A DNA stretch of 64,000 nucleotides from Nephrocerus scutellatus (lineage: Eukaryota > Arthropoda > Insecta > Diptera > Pipunculidae). This document shows, piece after piece, positions 10,921-25,900 of this stretch. Position 1 is the first letter of the stretch. The number at the start of each line of letters is the position of its first letter. Under the pieces are notes generated by a model that was not told where the DNA came from, made no database searches, and saw nothing but the letters and a program-made list of their open reading frames with translations. The stretch is taken from positions 132,524,277 through 132,588,276 of the forward strand of contig OX352761.1 in assembly GCA_947095585.1 (NCBI GenBank), given 5' to 3'. The position numbers were made by a program, and so were the translations under genes.

Positions 10921-13900
10921 GTAAGAAAATGTTTTTTATGGTTTTAGTATTCCCTATGACTTTGTTACACACACACACACACACACACACACATAACATT
11001 TATCCCATTCATGCTCTGTGTCTGAAGTATACCTTATGTCTCGTTACAATTGCCCAAACCGTATCCAAAACCATACCCACGGGTAAGCTGTCAAAGTCAC
11101 AAGTACTACGTTTACATACTGCGCTGAAGCCAGCTTGAACTACGTTTCTACACCATATAAACCTGGGTTGAGTTCAAATGAGCTTGACTCGAATCAACTA
11201 CACTCGCTTAGCGGAGTCGAGTCGAGTCTAAATTTTGCTGACAAACAGGGGTTGAAAAGTTTAAATGGTGATGTGACAGTCAGTAGCTCCTACATGTCAC
11301 TATAGGAGTGCATCTTTGTTTTGATATTGACTCGTAGTTGGACTTATGTTTCTATTTTGTGTTTGTTTTAAATTTTTATAATAATAATATATAATAACAC
11401 TTGTATATGATAATATATAATACATGAAATAAGTAAAGCGCCGCCATTCTTTCTTTTGTCAATTCAACTATACAGCAACTCAGCCCAAGTTCAATCTTTC
11501 AACCCATGTGCTGAAACACGGGTCAAATTTTGAACTCAACCTCTCAACCCTGCATGTAAACGTAGTATATGTCACTTTCCGATTGCACAAAACGTATCCA
11601 AAACCATACCCTCGGGTAAGCTGTCAAAGTCATGACGGGGTTTGGTGGTGAACGCTGTGGAAATTGAACGCCAAACCGAAATTCTGACATTAGTAGTTTA
11701 AAATTTGTTTCTTATGCTCGTTATGTTGGAAATCCATACAATCCTGCAAGTCTTTATTATTTAGTTTTTCCATTGTTAGAGCACCATTACAAAACTTTGC
11801 AATTGAAACACATAATTAACCCGTTCACTGTGTACAGTTTGCAAAAGAACATCAAACTGGAATCACTAGAGATAAATCATAACTTTACCCAGCAATTGCA
11901 AAGAGACTAATTAATAAGGTTATTGCAAATATTAAAACTTTTGAACACCGCAAAAGCATCAATTTTAAAAATTTAGTTTTTAGAAAGGTTTACATAAGGT
12001 TTGTTTTTAATTAACACATGTTTTAAGATTTTATTTAAATTTATAATTTTTAGACCATGAGTAGAAAAAACATATCTAATGGTAAAGTGATCAAAAAGCA
12101 AAGAAAAACAATGGCATTGAAAATAAAATTAAATATTCTACAAGATCTAAAAAGGGAGAGAAAGCTGTAGAGATAGCTAAAGCTCTTGGTCTAATGGTAA
12201 CAACCGCCAGAACCATCAAAGATCGAGATGGAAATAAAATACGAGAAGCTGCTAATCGCCAACATCCCTTAGATGCTAGGGCAATGACTCGTACAGGGAG
12301 TGGATTTATGATCAAAATTGAATCGTTGCTTATAGTTTGGAATCAAAATTAAGTTGCGCGGTGAATTCCATTTAGCAAAATGGTAATACAGACAAAGCGA
12401 AAAATTTATTCGACAATATAAAAAGTGAATACTGCAACCGAAAGCGCCAATGACAATGATGAAAAATTGGAAGCTATTTTTAAAGGTGAATGTGCTGATA
12501 GCGTGCCAATTGTGTAAACCATTTTGCAGTCGATTTAAAATCATTAATTCACGAAGGAGACTATTCTACAAAACAAGTTTTTAATGTTGACGGGACTGGC
12601 TTGTTTTGGAAAAGGCTTCAAACAGAACTTTGATAACGGAAATGGGAAAATCTGCATCTGGTTTTAAATCGAGAAAACATCTGATTCTGGGTGGTAATGC
12701 AAATGGACATTTTACCACCCCTATAATGGTTAGCGAGTCGAACGTTCTTTCATGGTTTTGGTTCTATTCGCAAACTGTGCACGGGGTAAGGTTTTATTTT
12801 GCGTTTTATTTGCAAAGTTTTGTAAACTACACTGCAATCGACGGGTAAGGTTTCGTTTACTCAGCAAGTTGACGAAAAGAGAGCAAGCTGTCCAATTTCT
12901 CAGTTTGTTTTTGATATTTTGGTTGGTATTGGTTTGGCATTCTATTTGCAAGAATACAGGAAAAGCTGAAGGATCGGGTAAGTCCCTTCAAAATAAGGTT
13001 GGCACAAGGGCAATAACCTCGCTCACAAAAAAAACTTTCATTGCGGAACCCAAAATCAGTCTCGGATACGACCACGACAAGGAAAACGGCTAAACTCTAA
13101 GAATTTTCTCATCGCAAGCGCAAGCGGTGCAGATTTAAAAATTAAGCATCATAAACGTTCACGCACCTACAGAGGATTCCCCAGATGATGATAAAGAAGA
13201 ATTCTTTGAATCAGTCGAACGGGATGATGTAAAAATCATTCTGGGGGATATGAATGCTAAAGTAGTAACGTAAAGAGCCAGTATTCAGGCGGTACATTGG
13301 CACACATATCACATAGCTTACACGAGTACTCTAATGACAATGGACAACGAGTCATAAAGATGGCATCAAGCAATAATTTGGTCGACTAGCTAGCGACTTA
13401 ACGTAAGAATGTTGCGTACCGAGCAATACAACAATCTCATATAACGCGGGCACGCAAAGACGAATATAAAGAGCTCAGAAGATATGAAAAAACATTTCAT
13501 CGGCGAAAGAAAGCAGTCTGGGGAAACAACCTCTTCTTACAGAGAGCAAGGACCGCACCAGGCGCAAAAATTCTACCAAAGAATCCGCGGTTTCACGCAA
13601 TATACACCGCGTTGCACATACTGCAAAGAAAAGGAGGGTAATCTTTATCACCGATCTCAAAGGCATCTTAGAGCACTTTCATGAGTTGCTAAACGGCCAG
13701 CTAACTCAAGAATTGAAGGCCCCACCAATGACCGAAGACCATGCTATCCTGCCGCCACCAAGCCTAGACGATGTTAGCAGAGCGATAAATCGGCACAAAA
13801 AATAAGGTCCCGGGATCAAATGGGATCCCAGCGGAACTGATTAAATTATGAGGCCCCACAATACACCAAGCAATTCATGACATAATAGTGCAAGTATGAG

Positions 13901-16900
13901 AGGAAGAAGCGATGTAAAAAGACTAATGAAGAGGCATCCTGTGCCCAATACATAAGAAAGGAGATAACATGCAGCAATTATCGTGGTATAAAATTGTTGA
14001 GTACCGCGTATAATATTTTCTCCTCTATCCTTCAAGACAGCATAGCCCCATACGCTAAAGTCATCATTGGTCCATACCAGTGTGGCTTCATCCCAGGCAA
14101 ATCAACAACTGATCAGATTTACATCCTTAGGCAGGTGATGGAAAAATGTCTAGAGTAAAACTATGTAAACTAAACTGACAATACTATGTAGGTTGACCAT
14201 TACCAATGTTATAAGCCAAGTAAAAATGTCCGGATCACTATCAAGCCCATTCAACATCTATAACGGGCTCAGACAACGGGGTGGGTTCTCCTGGCTATTG
14301 AATTATCTATATTGACATCGTTAGTAGAAATCCAAGAGCTGTACAGTAAGCTTCTATCTAGATCGAACAGGCGGCACGAAATCTGGGGCTGCACATAAAT
14401 GAGAGCAAACAAAGTACTTGGTGGCCACCTCTGCCAATAGAACATCCAACATTGGGCCCACAATTAAAGTAGTAGAGCGCGAATTTAAAGTAGTCCAATC
14501 TCTTAACTATTTCGGGTCAACTGTAGCAGCCGATAAGAGCATGGAAAAAGAAAAACGCGCACGGTTGCTTAAAGCCAACAAAGCCTACTATAGTCTGTCA
14601 AGAATCTTCAAATCCAGGAACTTAATCATAACATCCAAGCTGCTGGTCTGGTATATAAGACAATGGTCATATCAGTACTTATATATGGATGCGAGACTTG
14701 GGTGCTTATCAAATAGCATTCTGACCTCTTAGCCGCTTTCGAGATAAAAGTCTTACAGTCCCGTATGTGAGGAAGCACCATTCCAGAGACTCTATAATGA
14801 TGAGATCTACGAGCGTTACCGCGATGTCGACATCGTGAAGAGAATTAAGCTCGGTAGGCTCCGGTGGGCAAGACACATAGCTCGCATCAGCGAGGTGGAT
14901 CCTACTCGAAAAGTCCTTTGCGGTACTTTATAGAACATGACAGCAAGGCCAGCCAAGCCTACGCTGAAAGGATGGCGTAGTTCAGAACGTCCAAGGTTTT
15001 GTTGATGTCAAACTGGATGATATTGGGTCAAAATCGGGACCGGTGGCGAGACTTTGCGGAAGGCCAGCACCGGACCCCGGTTCAGGTCGATGTTGGTTAT
15101 AGGTTGTAATACATCCCCTTTACCCTCCTTGAGGGTGTGAAATATAAATGTCAATATAGCCACATTAAAAAATCGATTTTAATGAAATCTTCAATGTAAA
15201 TTATTGTCAGGTGAGGGATGTCAATGAATTAGTTTAATTTGACATAAACGCGCTTTTTGGTCGAATTTTGAAGCAATGAGTAACGCGCCACACCATTTGG
15301 CAGCTGGTACCACTACTGTGACGGTAGTCCAGCTACAGCGCATTGTGTTCCGGCAGTAATGTTGTCGTTAAGTTATAAATGACTCGTTTGTCATAATTCA
15401 GTCGTACATAATTGTACTAAAGTCGATATTTCAGATCAGCCAAATGAACAAACCAGATTGAATTATTTTAATCGTTATGTTGCTGATAACGATTAAATGT
15501 AGATTCTTAACTTTTTAATAAGGTGCCACTATACGTTTAGCAAGATAAGTTTTGCCATTGTATTAGCCATGCCCCTTTTTTCGAAAATCGGATAAAATTT
15601 GACATATGTAATAGCTTAGACACACCGAACTCGAAATCGCGTGATTTCATGAATTCATTATAATTGAAAATGTATAGTGACACACATATGTTCGAGATTT
15701 TAACTTTCGAACTAGACCCCAAATTTGACATCATATTTTCACTGGATTTCGGAATTTTCTTTTTATCATGGATGAATCATTACTAATTTTATACTTAAAT
15801 AATATAAACTTATGCTGATGATGAGTCAACCTTTAAATAAAGAAAATTTTATGTCGCATTCACGCAGTTAAAGCCAAAGCCCAGCTGTTTGCATCTTTAA
15901 TGTTCAGAAAATTAATTTCAAGAAGTATATGGTGCATTGTGAGTTAAAACATCAGTTTTAGTTAAAATTTAAGGGCAATATTTATAGTCGGACACTATAA
16001 CCACTGCTATCACTATAGCAACTCTTTTTGTATTTCTTTTTTCCACTATAACAACTGCAAACAGTTGCTACAACTATAGTCGTAAATATCGGTGACTAAA
16101 ACAGTTACAAATTATCGAAAATAAATGGTTTTTGTTGTAAATTATTATTTCGAAATAAAATGTAAAAAACTAATTTTATATTTACATATACCTGGTTATT
16201 TTTTTAAGCTCCAATTTTCAAATATCTCGGATAATAAGCTCTCTACGAAAAACATGTCCAACATCAAAATTTAATCATTCCGCAGTGGAAATACATTAGT
16301 GCTAAAATTGGTACCCCCTTCACTCCTTGTAGGTTGGCTGGGGCTAACTTTTGAAATTTATATAGGAACCCCTATTTTTTATTGCAGATTTTATTTCTAC
16401 GGCTAAAATTACGTATATAAATATAACGTGATATTTTTTTTGCGAACGTATTACAGAATCGTATGCATAGGTTCTCAGTAGGAGAAATCGAAAAATTTAA
16501 TATCGTCTTTCAGAGCCATTTATAATGAATTTAAAAAAATGTTTCAGACGAATCCTACCTACTTTTAGCCGTAGAATACAAATCTGCAATTTTAAAATAA
16601 CGGTTCCTATTTCAATTTTAAAAGTTACCCCAGCCCCACCTACTAGTTTTACACTAATGTATTTCCCCCGCAGAATGATTACATTTCGATTTTGAAAATT
16701 TTTTTCATAGAGTGCTTATTTTCCGAGATATTTGAAAGTTTCAGCTTAAAAAAATTATGCGGTATAATTATCATAGCCCAGCGCAATTAGGTTGTAAATT
16801 ACTTAAGCGCGAAATTAATTGTTTATATACAAAATCTAAATGAAATATTAAAATATTATTATTAATACTTGAAAATGAATTTGTCGTTTTCATTAACATC

Positions 16901-19900
16901 ATGCTCTTCAGATGATTCCGATTACATATTTTTAATGTGCCAGAACATTAAAAATAGTTTTAATAGTTTTAAGTTTAAGACAATCAACTGATGCTATACA
17001 CTAGATGAGGTTTCAAAAGTGGTTCACCGGTACCCAGAACAATGTCGTTCCTCTATTTGCCCTTCCAATTAGAATAGGCAGCCTTTAATTGTTTCGTCGT
17101 ATTTGACGGACCAATTGTTTGCGAACTTTATTCATTAGAAGTTCAACCAACATATTTTAAAAAAAATTTATTCAACTTGACCACTTGTTGAGTCTGTATT
17201 TTCGACCACTTTTAGGTTCTTTTTAACCACCTAGAGAGTTGAAATTTTGTGAGTGTCTAAGTCTAAAATAGCAGTTTTTATATTCCGCGTATGACGCGTG
17301 TCACGTTTCGCGTGTTTTGAAATCGTGCCATTTTATCGTTTTTTGAGGTCTTTTTAACCACCTTTCGCACGACTTATAGGGCTGAAATTGTGATCGGGTC
17401 AATGTCAGGGGCCCATTTTGATATCCCGCTTTTGACGCTTGTCGCGAGACGCGTGTGGCGCGTGTGAAGCGTGGAAAAAAGAAAATTCGGACTGAATCTT
17501 GTGATCAATTTTTAATGCAGTTCCTAAGCCCGATTTTATTCAAACTTTGCACACATGTGTATCTCCAATGACAACACTTTCTATTAATTTGAAAACCTTC
17601 GGCCCTCGGAGTCGGAAAGCTCCCATACAAATATTTTACAAAATTCACCTGATTTTCTCCAAATTTTATATGCATGTGTATCTCCGATGGACAATACTTT
17701 TTGTAAAAATTTGGCGGTGATCGGGCCGTGGGGTCAGGCGGCTGTCATTCAACTTTTATAAAAAAAAGTATCCGATTTTCTTCAAATTTATCTCCGATTA
17801 ATGAATTTACAAGAAAACTTTTAATTTTTATGGGCTGTTTTTTTTCGATTAGTCATGGAATCGGTTTTTTTTATTTTCTAATATTTGTTTATATTTTTTA
17901 AAAATATTAATTAGAATTTATCTCTGATTATCTTTTATCGGTTCATTAATAAAAGATAATAATACACAAGTACAGACCGGGTATGTAAGTTTTTAATTTT
18001 GTTTTGTTGGTAGCACAGTTGTTTTAAGTATTAAAATGAAAACCATACTAAAACAGTCGTTTCAGTGATGACTATAAATACAAAAAAACAGTTGTTTTTT
18101 CTAATTTTATTTCATTTATTACTCAGTGGCACACACATTTATTTACGACGTAACATCGAACAATAATGGAGAATAATTCACTTCTTTAGCTGGTGTGCGC
18201 TAATCAACTGTCGATTTTAGCTAACGTCTTGTAACAAAGGCACACTTAGGCCTACAAGCTCCTTCTAGCTGTGAAAAGCACGTGGGTTTGGAAAAATTGT
18301 GCACACCCTACGAAAGTTAATTACATTGAAGTTTCGTATTGGTCAGTCAAGTCTGGCAACATCTTTGATGGAGAAACCGGAAAAAAGTTCTAACACAATA
18401 TCATTTATTTGTTCATATTGTTACTTATTCATATACAACACAAAGTATAGTTGCCGTCGTGATAAGTTCAAATTGTTTTTTAGTGTAAAGTGTCGTATGT
18501 ATATACATTCTATAATGATTTCGTTTTCTGTGCTTGTGTTGTGGCTGCAGTTGTGTGTAGGTACAATTCCTCGTTTTAGTCAAATTATTACGTTTATATA
18601 TATAGAGAAAAATGGAAGGGATTGTGAAGGGCAAATTTATTAATAAAATCTATATCCAAATTTTGTTGAAATAATCATTATACGTAATATACGATTAAAG
18701 TTTGTGTTCGATTTTTCAAATTGAAAGTTCAATCAAATTGAGAAATTGGAGAATAAATAAAAAACAAAAAACGATGAGTAATTCGAGGGAATTTCAGTGG
18801 TTTTTGTATAAAAACTTTAGGTTGGATTGTAATTTAGAACATAACGGTGAATAATATAAAACTATATAAGTAAATACAATAAGTTCTATTATGTATATAT
18901 GAGAAAAATAAAAATTATAATATTAACAAACTTCATCTTCACATTATAACCTGTCCTGCTTTTCGTGTGCGAAAATCTGAAAGGTTGCTTTCGAAAATTA
19001 ATTGTGACGATCAAATAGCAAGTGCAGAAAAAAAGGCAGTGTGCTCGAAAACGCTAAACTAATAATGATAATGAATGAAGTTTGTTGGATATGCCTAGAT
19101 CAGTTAGTTGCTGTAGTGACTTAACTGTCGTATTATTTTGTGTGGTTTGTCTGTATCTCTATATTGTGTGAATTTTCTTCAAAATTTCTGTAGAAAAATA
19201 ACAAATTAACTCCTTATAAGTTATAACAACAATTTTTGAATACTTCCATTTACAATATAAACTTGTTGAACAATGCAATTGTAATATGTCATGTGTTGTA
19301 CATACCTTCTAATACACTGCGTGCGGTTCACTAGATTAGAAGCAGGCAATATTGAGAAGTAACAAGTATATGTAAAAAAACTTCGTTTTTCGGGTACAAT
19401 CTTTTATGCCTACATTGACACGTTATAATATCTGTTAAAATATCTGTTTTTGAGTGTTTCTTTTTTCTTCGCATCACACATGCCACACGCGTCACACTCG
19501 GGATATCAAAAACACACACTGTTCGGATTGTTAAATCGTTAAATCGCCAGTGAAAACATGGACCACCATATTTGCCAGACCTTAACGTTAGAGAAAACGT
19601 ATTGTGTATGAAGGTGAAAAACATTACGATGACAAGGAAGCGCTTATCGAAAGCCTTTAAATTTTCCTGCAATGAGATTTGGCTCGATTACTTGGCCTCA
19701 TTGTACAACACCATTAAATTTTTGCGATTATCTTGAAGAATGATGGTTCTACTCATTATTCTAAATTATATCTGGAGTACAGCTCATATAAATTAAAAAT
19801 GTTCATCTAAGTTCTCTAGAGAGACAAAAATATGCGCCTAAAAGTAATGCACTATAAATGCTGAAAAATAGAAACACATGCGAAGCACTGCATGTTTTTG

Positions 19901-22900
19901 TGGTTCAAATCGTAAAGCAGCGCTGAACAGATCACTTCAAACTTTTAAATAGAAAGTGTTGTCACCGGAAATACACATGTGTGCAAAGTTTCTATAAAAT
20001 CGGGCTTTGGGAAGTGGGTTAAAAATTTATCGCAAGATTTCACCACTAAACGAACGAACGACAGATCCATCCCGACGCAAAGTTAATATAGGGAATTTAA
20101 AAACAATAAACAGAATTTCTTTCATTCATTGGTAAAGTGCTTTTAATCTAATGATCCGATTTATGATGAATGAATGGAATTCTGACTCATTCAGTTAAAG
20201 TTTCATAAAACTGCCGTTAGCTTGTTAACTTGAAATTTTTGAATTCACCGTTGCATTCAACATGAACGACTGTTTTTTCACCATTTTTATTTTTCTCTCA
20301 CTACCATATAGGGGTACCATATAAAGGGATAAATCCCTTATCCTTATTAATATTATAAATTTGAAAGTAACTCTGTCTGTCTGTGACCTTCTCACCTATT
20401 AATTTAGCTCAGTTTTTCTTAATAAATGTTCGTAATGGTTTAGGGATGATAATAGGAATCTCGAATTCGGGAAAAACTGAAAAAATGTCGTTTCCCATGG
20501 GATTTATGTATGAACTCGCGACCAGACAAATCCTGTTATTTTAGCTTTTGGTAGGTCTAAACGGTGTCTTGGTGGTGTTGGTCGGCGGGTTAACAACTAG
20601 TATAAATATATTTGCTTCTAATCTAGTGAACCGAAGTGTATGTACTGATATTGAAACTGCAATATCCAAGTGCGGAAAATGAATGTAGGTAGCGGATCAG
20701 TGTGATTATGATTAGGATGTAAATGCATTTGTCCGTCTCAACCAATTTTTGAATGCACCTTAATTCATAAGTTTTCTGTCACGATGTTTCTGAAAAATTC
20801 AGTTCAATTCGATTTTTTGACATTTAGGAAGTTTTCTCAAAAAGAGAAAACTTAAAACTTACGACTTACCGGATTTCTCTCGATTTCCAACAACGACCAA
20901 AAAAATGTTTGTCAAAAGCAAAATACAATACGACATACAAATCTCTAAGTCTTAAAAAAAGTATTATAAGTTTTTCCATTTTAAGAGTAGCATTAGCTTT
21001 GTTAACTTACTCTTTCACCTTTCCATACCATACACCAAGAAGCGACTGCAGAACTTTTAAATGCCTATTTGGATTTTTCGTTTCTTTCCATTTTTAGATA
21101 CTTTTGGCATGCTTGTGTCTAAGGCCAGATCTCTTGGTAAGTTCGCGTTTTGATGAATTTAGCTACTTACCTAAGCTTAATAATAAAAATAATTTTTTAA
21201 TTCATTAATAATAATCAAAATAATCAAATTAATAATAAATAAACTTAATGTTATTATTATTAAAAACATTCATTAACCAAACGTCTGTGTTATCGAGTTT
21301 CGTTTTGTGCAATTGCTATAATAATTGCATTCAGCATTACCACTAATTCTGGCCTTAGACAACAACAAGTTGAATTCATTGTATACTCTTTTTCCCTCCA
21401 ATACGCATTAAAGCTGTAAATCATCTTTAAGACAACAGTATTTTTTTTATAATAATTGTGTTTGTGTCTACTACTAAAAATTATTTATATTATGTGTTTT
21501 TTTGTTGTAGTTAAGCTAAAGCTTTAAATTTTCAAAAAAAAAGTGTACTAAAGTTGCGTACATATTTATAGGATGATATACCGGAGTCCGATCCGGACAG
21601 TTGTGGCAACGATGGAGAGGGTAACGACGATGAGGACGATGGGGATGATGAAGACGAAGATGAAGACGACGAAGAAGATGAGGACGAGGATGATAACGAT
21701 GACGAGGACGAAGATGATGATGATGACGATGAGGAACTTCAAGATCCAAATGAAGTTAGTGGCAACTTTTTACTTGAATCGGCAACAGATCCAAGCAGAA
21801 ATTTGACTGCATTATTTGAGGCTGCGGGTAAGTTAATGCATGAATGGATGGAGTGATAGAATATAAAATGACTTATGCTTATGTTCCCTGTTTTTGTTGT
21901 TGTGATTGTTTTTGTAGCTAATGAGAAGGCTCCCGCGTTAAGACATGCAACGCATGCCATCGATGAAACCAAACAGGCTTTAACTAAAATGCGATGTGCA
22001 AATAGTCCACGTGATAAGACGTAAGTTGTTTTTTAAATATACACACGTATATACTTTTATTTTTATGTAGAACTTAAAGTTAACTCACGTTGATCATACG
22101 CTTTATTAGAATATTCTCTCGGACTCTGATCGCTGCTTGCACTGATAACGATGTGAATACTGTTCGGCGACTGCTGGGTAAAGGCAATGTTACCATCAAT
22201 GAGTCGACTGATGATGGTGAATCTCTCTTATCAATGGCTTGTTCGGCTGGTTACTACGAATTGGCTCAGGTATAAAAAAATACTATTAAAGTATTAATAA
22301 TTTAAGTTTTTATTTGTGTACTTGTAGTTTTTAAAAATAATTGGGTAGTTTTTATTTAATTCTTAATTCTCTAAATTAACTTCGCGTGCTCGTGTGTCTG
22401 TCGGTGGATGGCTGGCTGTCTGATTGGTGGAATGTTGTGAACAATTTTTAACCTACTTCATAAACCCATATTTAAACTTTGCACAAATATCTGAAGACAA
22501 CACTTTTTTTTAAGATTTGGAAGTGGATGTGCCACAGGACGGAGGAGTTCCCATATAATTTTATTTTAAAATTTTGTGCACATGTGTATCTCTGATTTTT
22601 TTTCGCACCCTTATCATCGGCTATATACTTAGCATAGCGTGGGTGTTAAGGAAAAGGAGTAGAAAAGATGAGATGTCTATGAGCTTCTGCTTTGAATGCC
22701 TGTGGATCATAGCGATGTGGAAAGACAGAGCTTGGGAGAGCATTCCACATACATACATGTTGTACAGCTTAAGAACAAATCTCTGAACTTAACGGTACGT
22801 CCGAAGATGAGCTTGAGGGTAAAACTCAAGAAGAGGTGGCATGCAACTGGCTATTTCTCTTGAGCACCGCAGGTGGAAAAAGCGATAAAACAGTGACACA

Positions 22901-25900
22901 CAGGAAACGTTTCCGCGGTCTTCAAGCGAACCTATTGATTTCGCTATGTTTACATCACCGATAACCTTAATTGCTGGGTTTGGTATTCCATCTAGCTAAT
23001 GCAAGGTCTTAGGCGCACCAGACGAGATATAACAATTATACTCAAGTTTATGGCTTGTTTAGTCTTGTTTCTTGTAGATAGTAGCCAGATCAGAGGGAGT
23101 GAAATATTTCTTGCACCGAGCTAGAAAATCTAGACATTTTGCCGCATTTTTGGCGACAGTGAATATGTGGTCATTCCAACAATGCTTGTCTTTATATACC
23201 GCACATACCGAGCCATTCATGAATAATGGCATTGGGTTTAAGGTTCGCTTAGACGACAGGAGACAGCATTGGAGTTTGAAAGCGTTAAATTCTACTCGAT
23301 TCTTTTCCCTCTATTATATTATGATGACTTGATCGGGTGATCAGGGGCTCTCATATAAACTTTTTTTAAATTAATTTCAGTCAAACTTTACTCACATATG
23401 TATCCCCGATTACAGAATTTATATGAAAATTTTTATGGGTGGTTTTTATTATTATTTAAATACGAATGATAGTCATAATACTACCATAAGTACTGTTAAT
23501 ATTATAAAACGGCACAAGGTTTTCGTATAAAAATAACTTAATTAATTTATCAAATATTTATTATTTTATAGCATAGTTGAAAGTTTGTCCTTGGCAAAGC
23601 ACATTTTTTCACGTACGTACAATTTCACGGACAATGATTTTTTTAAGACTCCAAACTTTCTAGAAACTTTGTACAGGCCAAGGTCCTCAACTCAGACAAC
23701 AAACGGTAATATATGTGTAGTAAAGAGGATTCAAATCCGGGCTAACTGACGTCTAATCTCTTGCTGCAATAAAGTCAGGAATATTTTTCTCTAGCCATTC
23801 CTGTGATTGGCTTTGTATGCCGAAGGTGAACATTGGTAGAAAACCCATCTATTGGTTGAAACCTTCAAACCTTTTTTACTAAAATTGCCACAGAAATAAC
23901 ATATTTTGTGACATAAAGAAGTAAAAAGTTAAAAATTACATAATATCTATATTAAAAACAACCTAACGTGAGCTCGCAGCAAAGCAGCAGCTTATAACAT
24001 TGTTGATAAAGGAGAATTGAATTTACATTTTTTTTAAAGGAATTAATTTTAAATTCAAAAGTGCTTGGTCCGAAGGTGAGTGCGAAAAGGGTGGATACAC
24101 AAAAAAATTGTGCCTGTATCAGTGTACACGTGTAAGAAGTGAAACTTCTTCAGGTTATATCATTGTATTTTAACGAACGGTACGAATGAGAACGGTACGC
24201 TTGAGAAATGGCTTAAGTCCCAGAATTACAGACCCTAATGACCATATCCCAGAATTTCCATAGGAATAAGTCTTATAGTCGCATCTTAGTCCTACATACC
24301 GAATTTCAATCATCGAATCACTTTTGAAATGACTTAGTTTCTAAAATTCGAAAATGTAACAAAATGTGACCAATAATGTAACTAAAAATCCCCATCAGCA
24401 GAATAGGGGGAATAAGACAAAATGCATCAGAATTGCAAGTGGCCGTAACTATTTCTGACCGACCTTAAAAAACCTGAAAAAACCTTATAACGGAACCAAA
24501 AATCAGCCTCGGATACATTGATGAACGACGACAACCACGGCAACGAAAACGACTTAACGAATTAAGAATTTTCTTATGGAACGTCCGCTCACTGTGTAGA
24601 GCTCTAGCTGCACATCAGCTAAACGATACACTGTCCAAGTACAATGCTGGCATAACAGCAATCCAGGAGATGCGGAGAATATGACATATATTACAGTGGT
24701 CATGCAAGACACCATGTACTCAGGGTGGGGTTTCTAGTCAGCAAAAGAATGAAACCCACCGTTGTAGGCTTTAAAGCAATTAATGAACTGCTATGCACCG
24801 TTCGCGTGCGGGGCGGATTTAAAAACATAAGCTTCGTAAACGTTTACGCACCTACAGAGCCAGATGATGAAAAAGAAGAATGCTTTGAATCAGTCGAACG
24901 GGAATTCAATTCCTGCCCTCAGTATGATGTAAAAATCATCCTGTGTGATATGAATGCCAAAATAGGTATGAGCCAGTATTTAGGCAGTACATTGGCACCC
25001 ATAGCTTACACGGGAACACTAATGACAATTGACAACGAGTCATAGATAAGAAGCAAGTTGGTCGTTGTGAGTACTAGGTTTCCGTGTAAAAATATCAACA
25101 AAACCACCTGTGTACTGATGAAGCCACTCGCAACCAGATAGACCACGTGTTGATAGACCGCCGCCACAACCCGAATCTGATGACGGTACAAACGTACCGA
25201 GGTGTCAAAATCGACTCTGACCACTATATTGTTGGTAGGGTGCTCCAAGTGCGGATTGCATCATCACGAAAGACTACATCCGCGAATCAGATTCGAGTCA
25301 ACACTGCTGCCCTTCGCAACGAAGAGACCAGAAACAACTACACGGCTTAAGAATACTGTCATTAATTCTGATGACTTCATCTTAGTCAAGGCGCGCACTG
25401 AATTGGTGAGGGAGTAGCGTGGTAACCAAGTGACAGGTGGAATCGCTAAAGCATATGTGAACAAATGAAGACGCGCGCATCAAAGTAGAGTAGCGGCAAC
25501 GTGGTATTTTGCAGGTGGAGTGATGTCAGTCTGGTGCGACTTATTTTGAACATGTTTAATTTTCGAGTGGCAAGCGGTTGGTGGCGACGTAGAATTTGCA
25601 TTGCAAGTGTGTATTTTGTTTACCCAGAAACTAAAAACATGCGGGACGACCAATAATTCAAAAATAAAATTTTTAATCCTAGTAGGCATCCATGTTTTGT
25701 TTGACAATACTGACTTTTTGTTTACCCAGAATTTAAAAACATGCGAGACGATCAAGAATTTAATATTACATTTGTAATCCTAGTAGAGGCATATCTATAT
25801 CTAAGTTCGAATCCTTTTTATAAACGTTAAAAAATCTAATTTTTTTATTTTTCTGCCAGAGAGGATGAACCCAATTCTCCTGATTTTTAGCAGTTATGTT

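Larger units (their letters stand above)
10921..21571 (+). other. mask: mask intron 1 (10.65 kb)
   Basis: Long intron from GTAAGA to ATTTATAG. Holds a (CA)n microsatellite (about 10967-10993), a 464-bp inverted-repeat element in a duplicated flank (11104-11567), a pogo/Tigger remnant (12057-12735), a repeat fragment (12760-12990), an RTE-like LINE (13030-15100), a foldback hairpin (16204-16749), a tandem pair (17200-17480) and Rep-A pieces (17490-17870 and 19945-20115). I recognise nothing in 18240-19940 and 20640-21560. Confidence 0.85.

Noticed and set aside
19331..19672. 113-codon minus-strand frame in intron 1
   Set aside because: No similarity recognised and no splice context; part of AT-rich intron sequence.
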